The position numbers and the translations under genes are program-made. A stretch of 53,554 bases of DNA from Treponema sp. (GTDB taxonomy: Bacteria; Spirochaetota; Spirochaetia; Treponematales; Treponemataceae): positions 1-53,554 of the forward strand of contig JAGCUI010000017.1 of the NCBI GenBank assembly GCA_017962965.1, read 5' to 3'. This document shows positions 1 through 8,729 of the stretch, piece after piece; positions within the stretch are counted from its first letter, which is position 1, and each line of letters opens with the position of its first letter. The notes below the pieces were generated by a model that was not told the DNA's origin, did no database searches, and saw only the letters and a list, made by a program, of their open reading frames with translations.

Positions 1-89
1 ATAACTATCCAAGAAAAATCCTAAAAGGATCTACTCCTGAATCAGAATTACAAAAATACTTTGGAATAAAATTTAAAATTCCTATATAA
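1..89 (+). CDS. Transposase C-terminus (IS30-like), cut by the window edge
   Basis: Reading frame 3 is open from the left edge to a TAA at 87-89 and encodes about 28 residues. They begin NYPRKIL and end FKIPI. The (N)NYPRK...TPE pattern resembles the conserved end of IS30-family transposases (typically NNRPRK.L...TP.E.F). Only the tail is in the window, so the catalytic DDE domain cannot be checked. The stop lies 48 bp from the stop of the convergent metallopeptidase gene, so the right end of the element should fall in or near 90-136. I could not recognise a terminal inverted repeat from one end alone. The family call is inference from a short match. Confidence 0.55.
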   Translation, partial: NYPRKILKGSTPESELQKYFGIKFKIPI

Positions 90-119
90 AAAAATATCAC
101 CAGTTTAAAGAAACTGGCG
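88..119 (-). terminator. Rho-independent terminator of the metallopeptidase-barrel gene
   Basis: CCAGTTT at 100-106 pairs with AAACTGG at 111-117 around an AAAG loop, with one further C-G pair outside a mismatch. Read on the minus strand the stem is followed by ATA and seven T residues (94 down to 88). It sits 18 bp past the stop at 137. On the plus strand the downstream side is only weakly T-rich, so it is mainly a minus-strand terminator. Confidence 0.75.
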
Positions 120-136
120 ACATTATATTTTACTGC

Positions 137-3100
137 TTACAAAAATTCGGTATTAAAAGAAATTACGAGAAAAGTTGAATTTTTTGTGTTCAGAGGGTAC
201 AAATCAAGGCATAAAGAGGTTTTTGTGCTCATGCCAAAGTTGAAGGAAAGACCTGTATAAAATCTTAATCCTAAATATTGTTCATACGGAATTGCTCCGT
301 TTTTTATATCATTAAAATAAGAAGCAGTGTCTTTTATGCTGAAATATCTTGGTCCGCTGCCTGGTGCAAAATCAAAGCCGCCTGAATATAAAAGCGAAAC
401 TCTAAAGTCGTGAAGATAAATCCATAAAAGCGAGCTTGCCGGAATTGCGTGCTGAATTTCTGTTCCAAAAAGCACCATTTCGGCCTTAAGACCTGCAAGA
501 CTGAATACAGGCTCATAAAAACATGAAACACCCGAAAGTAAATCACTTACAATATTATCTCCAACCTTTTTTGAGTCCGTAAAAAGATTCAAATCCACTT
601 TTACCGGAAGATTATATGTAAGACCTCGTTTACAGTCCAAAGGAAGTAAAGACGGTATATATATAGTAGATAAAAATCCAAGTTCTGTATAACTAGCCTT
701 CCAGTCTTCCCCGCTCACACCAAAATTATCAGCATTTTTTAAAAGAGCAGTTAAACTAAAGCCCGCATAGGAATTTCGTTCAGGTCCAAGCTTAATTTTA
801 TTTATATAAGTCATGTAAAAAATTTCTGAAGCATAAAAATCCCATGAGCTTGAAGTTGCATCCAAAGAAGCAAAAAAGCTATTTAAAGGATTTTTATAAT
901 TTGAACGCCCGTACCACACATTTCCCATGGCACCAAAACCAATGGCGCTCGTATTTCCTGTATTAAATGCAGATCTTAACTCAAGAGTTCCGTAAGTCTG
1001 TTTAAAACCTGCACTGTCAAACTCTACAAAGGCTTCTGCTGTGTATTTAAAAAGCTCGGTATCTGTTCCGCCTGTAATTTTTGCATCAAGGCCAACAGAA
1101 TTAGTTTCAAGACCATAGCCCACAGTTGCTGTAAATTCCTTGTCGCCCCACGGATTTGAAGAAGTATAAGACAAACCGATTGGAAGGCTCGAAGAAATTG
1201 TTGAATCCTTTGAATGCGATGTTGAACTTAAAGAAGAAAATGGAATTAAGATTCCCCTTTTATAATAATCAAAAGGATTATATTTTTTATATTCAAGCGT
1301 TCCAGGGTTTTTAAGAGCCGTAATCTCATCCTGGCTCAAAGTTTTTACAACAGCCTGTTTTAATTTATAAGTTTCAAAGCCTTCATCTTTTTCCAAAACT
1401 AAAATGCGGGGTTGAGTAAAATACTTTCCGATATAAACAATTTTATCCAAAGCTTTTACAGGATAATAAACACCGCCCGAAAGATCTTTTGTGCTGAGCT
1501 TACATTCACCAGTCTGGATATTTAAACTTCCGAAACGCGGGAAGGTGCCGTCCTTAGTCCAGGTGAAATTTAATATAGAAGGATTTTGTGTATCTACCGA
1601 AAGATAGCGCGGTACTATAGCAGGCTGTGAAAAGGAGGTTTGAATTTTACCGGTGGAATCTGCAACACAGACTGCAAAACTAAGGCCTTGTTTTAATATA
1701 AACGCGAATCTACCGTCTGGCAGAGCCGTAAGCGAGTAGGGTTTTACCTGTGGCGGAAAATGAATTACGGCCTGGCTTACAGCGGGGGTTTTGAGCTTGT
1801 GGAAGGATTTTTTATCCTTAGAAAGCTCTGCTTCTGCAATTACAATGCTGTTAAAAACTGATTCAAAGTTTACATAAACAAAATAGGCTTTTCCATCCTT
1901 TTGAATTAAAACGCCCTCTTCCACTCCCTGGCTTAAAACTTCCTTTGTGCTGCCGTTTTGCATGCTGTAAATTTTAGCCGCTTTTTTATAATTTCCCTTT
2001 GTCTGGGTAATGTATTCTGCAATAATAAAATCTCCGTCATCTGAAAAACGGATATTCTGAATATTATTCAGGGTAAAAAGTCTTTTTGGCTTAATAAGTT
2101 CAAGTTCATTATTAAAGCTCTTTTGTAAATCTTCAACAGAAACAAAGAAAACAGCCCTGCATGCACTATCTATATAAGCAAGACCTCGTTTTCCGTAAAT
2201 CAAAGAATCATAAAGTCTGCCTGTTTCGTTCTGTTTTGAAAAACAACTGCTTCCTCGTTCAAAAAAGTCTTTTGAATAACCTTGAGCTAAAACATCCTGA
2301 ACTGCATTTTTTGGAAGCTCAACCCAAGCTTTAAAAGCATTCCATTCATCAAAAATTGAAACACCGTAAACTTTAGAAAAGGCACCCGCAAAATCCATTG
2401 CCTGCATGTTCACACAAAAATACCAGAGCTTTGCATACTTTTCCATTCCGTATTTTTTTTGAAGCCATGTGTTAAATTCTGCGTTGAAATAATATAAATC
2501 GTCGAAAGGATAAACATCCTCGCTGCACTGAATGTCGTAATATTCGGGGAACACACCCTCAAGCTTTGCCTGCTTAATCATAAAGGTGATGTATTCACTC
2601 GAAAGTCTTCCCTCCCCCTTAGAGCTTTCCATTGAAACAGCCGCACCTTCTGCCATACCTCTGGAAGTAAGCCAGAAAGAAAGCGAATAGGCATCGCCAA
2701 ATACCTTTTGAACTCCAAGCATAAACTTAGAGGTGATATTAAGGGTAACTGCGTGTGTAAGCTCGTGGGTAAAAATAGAAAGAATGTGGTCTGTATTAAC
2801 ATCCATTTCTTCGATGGTAACGGTATCGTAAATTACAATCCTGTTATAAGGATAATTATTCTGATACCCGTTCATCATCTCGTTGTCGGAAGTTAATACT
2901 ACCGGCATTCTGAACGAAGGAACGGTTCCATATTCTGCACAGATTTCTTCATAAATTCTGTCTGCATTTTCGTAAATAACCTGTGCCGAACGTTCGCTTT
3001 CTGGTGAATAGATGATATCAAACCAGGTGGTTACGCTCACCCTAACATCAGCCTGTTCACCAAGGATTCCGCCGTATGCAAAAACCTTAAAACAGAGTAA

Positions 3101-3145
3101 GAGAACAAAAATACGGGCTAAAATTTTTACATACGTTTTTTTCAT
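137..3145 (-). CDS. Secreted HExxH metallopeptidase with propeller-like middle and C-terminal outer-membrane barrel
   Basis: A 1002-residue protein starting with a signal peptide (KKTYVKILARIFVLLLCF). The zinc motif HELTH is at H127-E128-H131, and an AEG motif with E166 about 35 residues later fits the third ligand of a gluzincin (peptidase MA-like) fold. Residues about 300-620 are beta-rich with repeated short blades (FSDDGDFIIAEY, LPDGRFAFIL) like PD40/WD40 repeats. From about 640 to the end, alternating hydrophobic/aromatic strands look like an outer-membrane beta-barrel, ending FNTEFL. Similar peptidase-propeller-barrel layouts occur in diderm bacteria; substrate unknown. The start ATG overlaps the permease stop (TAATG) and an AGGA lies just upstream, so it is probably translationally coupled to the ABC exporter genes. 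Peptidase call good, barrel call inferred. Confidence 0.7.
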   Translation of the reverse strand: MKKTYVKILARIFVLLLCFKVFAYGGILGEQADVRVSVTTWFDIIYSPESERSAQVIYENADRIYEEICAEYGTVPSFRMPVVLTSDNEMMNGYQNNYPYNRIVIYDTVTIEEMDVNTDHILSIFTHELTHAVTLNITSKFMLGVQKVFGDAYSLSFWLTSRGMAEGAAVSMESSKGEGRLSSEYITFMIKQAKLEGVFPEYYDIQCSEDVYPFDDLYYFNAEFNTWLQKKYGMEKYAKLWYFCVNMQAMDFAGAFSKVYGVSIFDEWNAFKAWVELPKNAVQDVLAQGYSKDFFERGSSCFSKQNETGRLYDSLIYGKRGLAYIDSACRAVFFVSVEDLQKSFNNELELIKPKRLFTLNNIQNIRFSDDGDFIIAEYITQTKGNYKKAAKIYSMQNGSTKEVLSQGVEEGVLIQKDGKAYFVYVNFESVFNSIVIAEAELSKDKKSFHKLKTPAVSQAVIHFPPQVKPYSLTALPDGRFAFILKQGLSFAVCVADSTGKIQTSFSQPAIVPRYLSVDTQNPSILNFTWTKDGTFPRFGSLNIQTGECKLSTKDLSGGVYYPVKALDKIVYIGKYFTQPRILVLEKDEGFETYKLKQAVVKTLSQDEITALKNPGTLEYKKYNPFDYYKRGILIPFSSLSSTSHSKDSTISSSLPIGLSYTSSNPWGDKEFTATVGYGLETNSVGLDAKITGGTDTELFKYTAEAFVEFDSAGFKQTYGTLELRSAFNTGNTSAIGFGAMGNVWYGRSNYKNPLNSFFASLDATSSSWDFYASEIFYMTYINKIKLGPERNSYAGFSLTALLKNADNFGVSGEDWKASYTELGFLSTIYIPSLLPLDCKRGLTYNLPVKVDLNLFTDSKKVGDNIVSDLLSGVSCFYEPVFSLAGLKAEMVLFGTEIQHAIPASSLLWIYLHDFRVSLLYSGGFDFAPGSGPRYFSIKDTASYFNDIKNGAIPYEQYLGLRFYTGLSFNFGMSTKTSLCLDLYPLNTKNSTFLVISFNTEFL

Positions 3146-4854
3146 TACATCCTCGAAACTTTTTTAGCAGCATACTTAAAGTAAAGTCCCGCTGCCGGAA
3201 TTGCCAGAACAAGAATAATAACAACAGAAAGGATAAATCCTATGTAGTTCTTTGGGAATACTGCAAAAATCAAAGAATAAACAATCACATCAAGAACAAG
3301 GTTAGTAACAAAAGAGAGTAACGCATTCATATTATTCTTAACTGCTGCCTGTGGATTTTCCCAGTTGAGTTTAGGATTCAATGTATCATAGAACATATCT
3401 ATAGTAATAAACAGAACTGAAAAACTCATTGTAACAACAACATTCATCACAATGATTTCTGCAACCTTTGGAAGAATAAAGAAAGCCTTTAAATAAATCA
3501 CGAGTCCCAGTAAAAGGCCATTGATAATTACACTTCCGATTACTGAATAAGTAATAGCATGCCAGAATTTTGCAAAAACAATTGTTCCTGGTTCAATCGG
3601 CATAGCCTGAAGATCATGGATTGCTTTTCCTTCACGCGAGAATGATGTTGCAGCAACATTTACCATGGAAGTAAATAAACTTATAAATGCGGCAGTTCCC
3701 ATGGCGGCAATATAAATTATTTTCATCAATTCTTCACCCTCAGGTAAAGTAAACTTTTGAATAAGGGTTTGAAGCTTATCAAAAATCTGTTTATCCATCA
3801 TGGAAGTAGAGGTTAATATCGAAATAATACAAATGGCCGGAAGAAGAAATACCATCAATGGTCCGTTTGCAAAAAAGGCTGGTTCACGGAATACGGTTCT
3901 AATATCCCTTAAATACAAGGCTTTTAAAACTGAGTTACGTTTTGAATCAGACTGAATGAGTTTTTCTGCCTGTGTATTATCCATCTTTTTAGAGCGGACA
4001 TTACTAAAGCCATCAAGGCTCTTTTTATAAAGTTTTGAATAAAGAGGTACCAGACCAAAAAATATAATAGCCCCTATAGCAATTACTGTTAAAAGTGCAA
4101 GCCAGTTTCCGGTTAATGCCGAGCCATAAAAACCAACCACAGAATTACGCGCTATTTCTATTAAAGAAGATTCTGCCAGAGATTGTCTGATTTTTTCTCC
4201 CACAGCATTGTCCGAAGAGCTTGTTATAAAACTGAATACAGCTACAAAACTAAGAAGAAAAACTGTTGCAATCCCCTGTAAAACCGATTTTTTTCTTAAA
4301 GCAGGAATCAAAGTTAAAAGTAAAACAAAGATTCCATAAATAATAGAAAGGAACAAAAGACAGTTTACGATAGAAACAACAATCATTCCGATGTAAATTG
4401 AGGGATTTGATAAAAGTCCTTCTTTATAGCCATAGACACAGGTTCCTACACAAACAAAAAGAATGTTCATAGGAAGCTCGGAAGCAACAGACATTAATAT
4501 CTTTGCAGATAAAAGCTGCCTTGGAGAAAGAGGCAACGACATAAGCTGTTCTTCGCCTGAGCCTGTATAATAAGAAACAGAAACCGCAGTAAAGCCAAAA
4601 TAAAACGTAAACACCATGGAAAATAAAATTAATAAACCTGGTATTGCGTTTGTTGCATTCTCCGGTTCAAGTGTATTGTAAATATTTATAATTAAATTTC
4701 CAAAAAAAATGAGAAAATAGACAAATACAAAGCCAAACAATAAAATCAGTCCAAGACTTTTAATGATTCCCTTTGGACCTTTTTTAAATCCGTCTTTTAT
4801 GGCACTAAAATCATAAACGTTGGAAGCTAAAAGTTTAAATAATTTCCAGATCAT
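3145..4854 (-). CDS. ABC-2 type exporter permease
   Basis: A 569-residue polytopic membrane protein with roughly 12 hydrophobic segments (about residues 31-60, 72-95, 120-212, 248-270, 325-350, 375-395, 430-485 and 510-560). The GSGEEQLMSLPLSPRQLLSAK stretch after the second segment is typical of the large putative ABC exporter permeases (ABC_tran_2 group), and a similar AMPIEPGTIVFAKFW stretch recurs in the second half, suggesting an internal duplication. It starts two bases after the stop of the ABC ATPase gene and its stop overlaps the start of the metallopeptidase-barrel gene. It therefore forms a transporter with the ATPase in the inner membrane. The cargo cannot be told from sequence; the coupled secreted peptidase is the obvious candidate partner. 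Confidence 0.8.
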   Translation of the reverse strand: MIWKLFKLLASNVYDFSAIKDGFKKGPKGIIKSLGLILLFGFVFVYFLIFFGNLIINIYNTLEPENATNAIPGLLILFSMVFTFYFGFTAVSVSYYTGSGEEQLMSLPLSPRQLLSAKILMSVASELPMNILFVCVGTCVYGYKEGLLSNPSIYIGMIVVSIVNCLLFLSIIYGIFVLLLTLIPALRKKSVLQGIATVFLLSFVAVFSFITSSSDNAVGEKIRQSLAESSLIEIARNSVVGFYGSALTGNWLALLTVIAIGAIIFFGLVPLYSKLYKKSLDGFSNVRSKKMDNTQAEKLIQSDSKRNSVLKALYLRDIRTVFREPAFFANGPLMVFLLPAICIISILTSTSMMDKQIFDKLQTLIQKFTLPEGEELMKIIYIAAMGTAAFISLFTSMVNVAATSFSREGKAIHDLQAMPIEPGTIVFAKFWHAITYSVIGSVIINGLLLGLVIYLKAFFILPKVAEIIVMNVVVTMSFSVLFITIDMFYDTLNPKLNWENPQAAVKNNMNALLSFVTNLVLDVIVYSLIFAVFPKNYIGFILSVVIILVLAIPAAGLYFKYAAKKVSRM

Positions 4855-4856
4855 TT

Positions 4857-5609
4857 TTACTCTCCCGAAGTCTGTACAAGCTTAATAAAGATATCTTCAA
4901 GAGAATTTCCCTTAGAGCCGTGTTCCTTCTTTAATTCTTCGATTGTTCCAACAAAAACAAGCTCGCCCTGCTTTATGATTCCGATTCTGTCGCAGATTTT
5001 TTCTGCAACTTCCATAACGTGTGTAGAAAAGAAAACTGTTTTTCCGTTCTGTGCTCTTTCCCTCATAATCTCTTTTGCAAGGAAGGCAGCTTCCGGATCA
5101 AGACCAACCATTGGTTCATCCAAAATCCAGTTCTGCGGATCTGTTATAAGGCTTGCAATAAGAAAGAGCTTTTGCTTCATACCGTGGCTGTAAGATGAAA
5201 TTTTATTATTCAAAACATTTTTTAAGCCAAAGCGTTCACAGTACTGTTCAATTCTTGCAAGTCTGTCCTCGTTGGAAATTTTATATACGTCGCAGATAAA
5301 ATTAAGATATTCAATTGCCTTTAATCTTGAAAAAGTTTCGGGGTTATCTGGTACAAAAGAAAAATGTCTTTTTGCTAAAATAGGATTATCCTTAATGGAA
5401 ATACCATCTAAAGAAAGCTGTCCCTCGTCAGCTTCTAAAATACCTGTAAGCATTCTGATTGTTGTTGTTTTTCCGGCTCCGTTTGGTCCAAGAAATCCAA
5501 AGATTTCACCGTTGTTTACTGTAAGAGAAAGATTATTTACAGCTTTTACTGTCTTTGAATCCTTCTTTTTTGCGGTGTAAGTTTTTGATACATTTTTGAT
5601 TTCAAACAT
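4857..5609 (-). CDS. ABC transporter ATP-binding protein (ABC-2 exporter)
   Basis: A 250-residue ATPase. Walker A is GPNGAGKTTT, the signature is the degenerate SHGMKQK, Walker B is NWILDEP with a following D-loop GLDPEA, and the switch histidine is in FSTHVME. This is the pattern of exporter-type (CcmA/NatA-like) ATPases. I chose the ATG at 5609 because GGAG lies seven bases upstream and MFEIKNVSKTY is the usual domain start. The frame extends further to a TTG at 5642, but that start has no ribosome-binding site. First gene of the exporter/metallopeptidase operon. Confidence 0.85.
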   Translation of the reverse strand: MFEIKNVSKTYTAKKKDSKTVKAVNNLSLTVNNGEIFGFLGPNGAGKTTTIRMLTGILEADEGQLSLDGISIKDNPILAKRHFSFVPDNPETFSRLKAIEYLNFICDVYKISNEDRLARIEQYCERFGLKNVLNNKISSYSHGMKQKLFLIASLITDPQNWILDEPMVGLDPEAAFLAKEIMRERAQNGKTVFFSTHVMEVAEKICDRIGIIKQGELVFVGTIEELKKEHGSKGNSLEDIFIKLVQTSGE

Positions 5610-5646
5610 AAAATTCTCCATTTTTATTATGACATTTTCCAAAGAA

Positions 5647-5675
5647 ATGACATTTATTTATAATTATTATACAAT
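5647..5675 (+). promoter_or_regulatory. Candidate promoter of the acyl-ACP thioesterase gene
   Basis: -35-like ATGACA (5647-5652), 17-bp spacer, -10-like TACAAT (5670-5675). The start codon follows at 5715 with AGGAG at 5704-5708. A TATAAT on the opposite strand (5671 to 5666) could serve the divergent ABC operon, so the two promoters would overlap. The region is AT-rich and the match could be partly chance. Confidence 0.4.
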
Positions 5676-5714
5676 AATAAAAATTTTAATCCACTTAGGT
5701 AACAGGAGAAAACG

Positions 5715-6434
5715 ATGTTTGTTGAATTAAAATACACACCAACACTTGAAGATTTAAATGGAAACGGTAAATATGAGCTTTATTCAATTTTTAAGATGCT
5801 CGAAAACGCAGGAAGCCAGCATTCAGATAAAGCAAACGACAACGTAATTCAAAGTACAAATAACGGAAAAGCATGGGTTTTAACAGACTGGTTTGCAGAA
5901 CTGGATTCTTATCCAAAGGAAAAAGACAATGTAAAAATTATCACCTGGTCTGAACCCAAAAATCAGGTTTTTATTGTAGGAAGGGATTACGAAATTTATT
6001 CAAACGATAAAATCTGCGGAAAAGCAACCTCTCGCTGGGTTATTCTTGATGTAAACACAGGTCGTCCTCTTAAAATAGAAGATTCCCTCATTTCCCAGTA
6101 CGAGCCGGAAGATAAATACGTTTTTTCAGAAATCAAACTCCCTCGCATTGCAATTCCGGAAGCTTATTCTGCACAAAAAGAAATTCAGCTTAGAAGAACA
6201 GACATTGATTATAACGGCCATGTCCATAACTTAAACTACATCAACTTTGCAATGGAAGTTTTACCGGAGGATGTTTACAAAAACCGTGAATTTAAACACA
6301 TCCACATTACATACCGCCTTGCAGTTTTACCGGAAGAAAAAATCACAGCAAAATACGCTTTTGTTGAAGGCAAGCACCTTGTAAACATCTTTAACGGAAA
6401 GGATGAATTAACTACTCAGATTGAATTTTATTAA
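5715..6434 (+). CDS. Acyl-ACP thioesterase (FatA/FatB family)
   Basis: A 239-residue cytoplasmic double-hotdog thioesterase that releases free fatty acid from acyl carrier protein. The N-terminal half has LYSIFKMLENAGSQH and a WVLTDW segment typical of the family's first hotdog. The second hotdog contains RRTDIDYNGHVHNLNYINF, in which the D..N.H.NN..Y pattern carries the usual catalytic Asn/His. Bacterial members are about this length. AGGAG stands six bases before the ATG. Its stop is one base from the stop of the convergent GH9 gene, leaving no room for a terminator between them. It may act with the acyl-CoA synthetase at 9660 in lipid turnover, but they are not in one operon. Confidence 0.85.
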   Translation: MFVELKYTPTLEDLNGNGKYELYSIFKMLENAGSQHSDKANDNVIQSTNNGKAWVLTDWFAELDSYPKEKDNVKIITWSEPKNQVFIVGRDYEIYSNDKICGKATSRWVILDVNTGRPLKIEDSLISQYEPEDKYVFSEIKLPRIAIPEAYSAQKEIQLRRTDIDYNGHVHNLNYINFAMEVLPEDVYKNREFKHIHITYRLAVLPEEKITAKYAFVEGKHLVNIFNGKDELTTQIEFY

Positions 6435-6435
6435 T

Positions 6436-7986
6436 CTACACAAGACCAAGCTTTGCCATGGCACAAACCAATGCTGAATTCCAGTAAATTGCAACCTCGT
6501 TTGTGCTAAAGCTGCATTCATGATCTATGTAGCATAAAAGAGGAGACTTACCCTTTAGCTTTTCTTTGGCAACCTCATCCTGTAAACCTTCTGAAGGACC
6601 TCCTGCAAGCATTCCAGGCATTACTTTTTTTACTGCCCCGGACGGCCTGTGGTGAGGTTTTTTTATCGGCTCTGAACCAAGCCCTGTTACATAACAAACA
6701 TTCAACGGATTACATCCCAAAACATAATCAACCTGGCTCAATGCGGCATTATAAAATTTCTTTTCTTTTGTGATGTTATATGCAAGTAAAAGTATATGGG
6801 CTTCGTCGCAGACATAACCGTTACTTCCCCAGTGAACCTTTTTCATTGCAGTTCTGTACGAAGATTCCTGCGAAAGCTCATACAAAGCCTGAGCGCGTGT
6901 AATAACTGCTTTTTCAAGTTCCTTTTTAAGCTTATCTTCTCCCTTAAGATCTGAATAATTTAAAAGAATTTCTGTTCCGTAAGAAGTAACGCATCCCCAG
7001 AAATATGATTCATAAAGCTTTTTCTTTCTGAGTTTTACTGCTGCCTTAAGATATTTTTTATCCTTTGTTGCAGAATAAAGACCGCACAATGCAAAATAGC
7101 GTTCATCCTTTACATCGTGGTCTCCGTAGCCGCCCGTAGTGATTTCCGGTGGATTTGTATAATATTCATCTGAATTTTTATCTAAATATTTTTGTGCCTT
7201 TAATGCTGCGTCCAAAAGCTTATCTGCAAAAGCCTTGTCTGTGTCTTTAAAAAATCTTACTGCAAAAGAAAGACATCCTGCAAAATCTGCTGTGGCTGCA
7301 GTAGAAACCGGAGAAAGAACAATGGCATCCTTTTCTTCGTTTGGTAAAATAAAGCGGCAGAAGTTATAGCACGAAATTTTATGATAAACTGCACCGTCTT
7401 CCCTCTGCATCTGTAAAAGCCATTCAAGCTCAAAACGAACTTCGCTAAGAATATCAAAATCTTTAAATGTATCTTTTGTGCTGTCGTAAGCTAAAAGTAA
7501 ATCCATTACAGCTTTTGTTCCGGCAACAACATAGCGTCCGTAATCTCCTGCATCATGCCATCCGCCAATTACAGTTTTCTTTTTATCGCTTCCGTAAATT
7601 TCAGCTTCTGTAGTATGACACGCAGGATGACTCCAGGCCCCGGCTTTTACTTCTTCGCCGCATCTTGAATATGTAAAATACTGTAAAATCTTTTTAAAAA
7701 ACTCGTCGTAAATACGCTCTCCAATTTCAAAACTAAAACTCTTTTCGCTTCCAGCCTGAATGTAATATTTTCCCTTTGTTTTAAAATCAGAAAAATCTGC
7801 TGCCCTTATACTCTGCCCGCTAACCTTATCTGTAACGGCGTCTTTAAACTTTGCAGTATAAACAGCTTTTCCGTCCTTAGTGCACAAAGAAAACTCTGAG
7901 GCATCATTATTTTTTGAGTCTATAAATGCAAGTTTTTGTTCCTTAACAAGGTATCCTGTCTGATTCACAAAAATTGAGTTTTTCAT
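6436..7986 (-). CDS. Glycoside hydrolase family 9 (cellodextrinase-like, no signal peptide)
   Basis: A 516-residue enzyme. Residues 1-90 are an Ig-like N-terminal domain typical of many GH9 enzymes (FVNQTGY...), and residues 95-516 are the (alpha/alpha)6 catalytic domain. GGWHDAGDYG supplies the catalytic base region (D145, D148), KPHHRPSG is the conserved substrate-binding loop, and STNEVAIYWNS near the end carries the proton donor E497. No signal peptide or lipobox is visible, so it is probably cytoplasmic and acts on imported cello-oligosaccharides rather than on fibre. There is no Shine-Dalgarno; TATAGT ends six bases before the ATG, suggesting a leaderless mRNA. Substrate specificity within GH9 is not determined. 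Confidence 0.88.
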   Translation of the reverse strand: MKNSIFVNQTGYLVKEQKLAFIDSKNNDASEFSLCTKDGKAVYTAKFKDAVTDKVSGQSIRAADFSDFKTKGKYYIQAGSEKSFSFEIGERIYDEFFKKILQYFTYSRCGEEVKAGAWSHPACHTTEAEIYGSDKKKTVIGGWHDAGDYGRYVVAGTKAVMDLLLAYDSTKDTFKDFDILSEVRFELEWLLQMQREDGAVYHKISCYNFCRFILPNEEKDAIVLSPVSTAATADFAGCLSFAVRFFKDTDKAFADKLLDAALKAQKYLDKNSDEYYTNPPEITTGGYGDHDVKDERYFALCGLYSATKDKKYLKAAVKLRKKKLYESYFWGCVTSYGTEILLNYSDLKGEDKLKKELEKAVITRAQALYELSQESSYRTAMKKVHWGSNGYVCDEAHILLLAYNITKEKKFYNAALSQVDYVLGCNPLNVCYVTGLGSEPIKKPHHRPSGAVKKVMPGMLAGGPSEGLQDEVAKEKLKGKSPLLCYIDHECSFSTNEVAIYWNSALVCAMAKLGLV

Positions 7987-7992
7987 AATCTA

Positions 7993-7998
7993 ACTATA
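7993..7998 (-). promoter_or_regulatory. -10-like element placed for a leaderless GH9 transcript
   Basis: TATAGT on the minus strand, six bases (TAGATT) before the GH9 ATG at 7986. No ribosome-binding sequence is present. No good -35 was found at 16-18 bp. Confidence 0.4.
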
Positions 7999-8031
7999 CA
8001 TCAGATAAATCCCTTATAGTTGAATAAAAGT

Positions 8032-8670
8032 CTATTCTAATTGCAAAGTTTCATTAAGGGTTAAAAGTCTGGACATCTTGATTTTATGAGTTGATTTTTT
8101 TCCGTCTGGATTAACTATGGTTAAAGATACGCTGCTTTGTTCAATTTCCGAAGCAACATCCTTTCCGTAGAACGAAGAAACAAGCTCTATATATTCTTTT
8201 TCGCTCATTGTGTCGCTGTTAAAAACCGGAGACAAAAGCATATCAAGATAACTTACAGTCTGCTCGTCAGTTGATTCATAAAATTTCTTTAAATTAGCAG
8301 GCGAAAGTACAACCTTAAGCTTATTGTTTTTTACGTTCACAAGACCCGAAGTAAAATATTCAGATTTTCTAGAAGGGTCTGTCATTTTAATATAGATATC
8401 TGTTCCGGTTTGAGAACTAGCCTTTACATCGGTAAATCCGCCTTTTTCAAGCTCTTTTTTGATTGCCTTTGTATCAAAAACTACTTCTTTATTTTCTGCG
8501 TCCTTTGAATCTACAGATGCCTTTAATAATTCTTTAAATCCCTTTCCAGGAGCCCCTGAAAATTCTGCAGTAACAGAGCCGTTTTTATTAAGGGTTAAAG
8601 TGATTGAGCTGGTGCATCCTGTAATAAAGAGAAGTAAAGCAGTGCCGAGTAACAAACATATTTTTTTCAT
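8032..8670 (-). CDS. Small lipoprotein, function unknown
   Basis: A 212-residue protein with a type II signal peptide: MKKICLLLGTALLLFITGC, lipidated Cys at 19 and TSS after it. The start at 8670 is chosen over the ATG nine bases upstream because AAGGA then stands ten bases away instead of one. The mature part alternates short beta strands (ITLTLNKNGSVTAEF, SVSLTIVNPDGK) with charged helices and has no motif I recognise. The SITLTLNKNGS opening resembles uncharacterised spirochaete lipoproteins. It lies between the NlpC/P60 peptidase and GH9 genes on the same strand, with gaps of about 45-60 bp. Confidence 0.75.
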   Translation of the reverse strand: MKKICLLLGTALLLFITGCTSSITLTLNKNGSVTAEFSGAPGKGFKELLKASVDSKDAENKEVVFDTKAIKKELEKGGFTDVKASSQTGTDIYIKMTDPSRKSEYFTSGLVNVKNNKLKVVLSPANLKKFYESTDEQTVSYLDMLLSPVFNSDTMSEKEYIELVSSFYGKDVASEIEQSSVSLTIVNPDGKKSTHKIKMSRLLTLNETLQLE

Positions 8671-8729
8671 ATAAATCATTTCCTTATTAATTCAAAAAAC
8701 AGTCTTTCAAAATGGTAACAGTAAAAAAA

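Noticed and set aside
5609..5642. TTG start upstream of the ABC ATPase
   Set aside because: No ribosome-binding site; the ATG at 5609 has GGAG at the right distance and matches the normal domain start.
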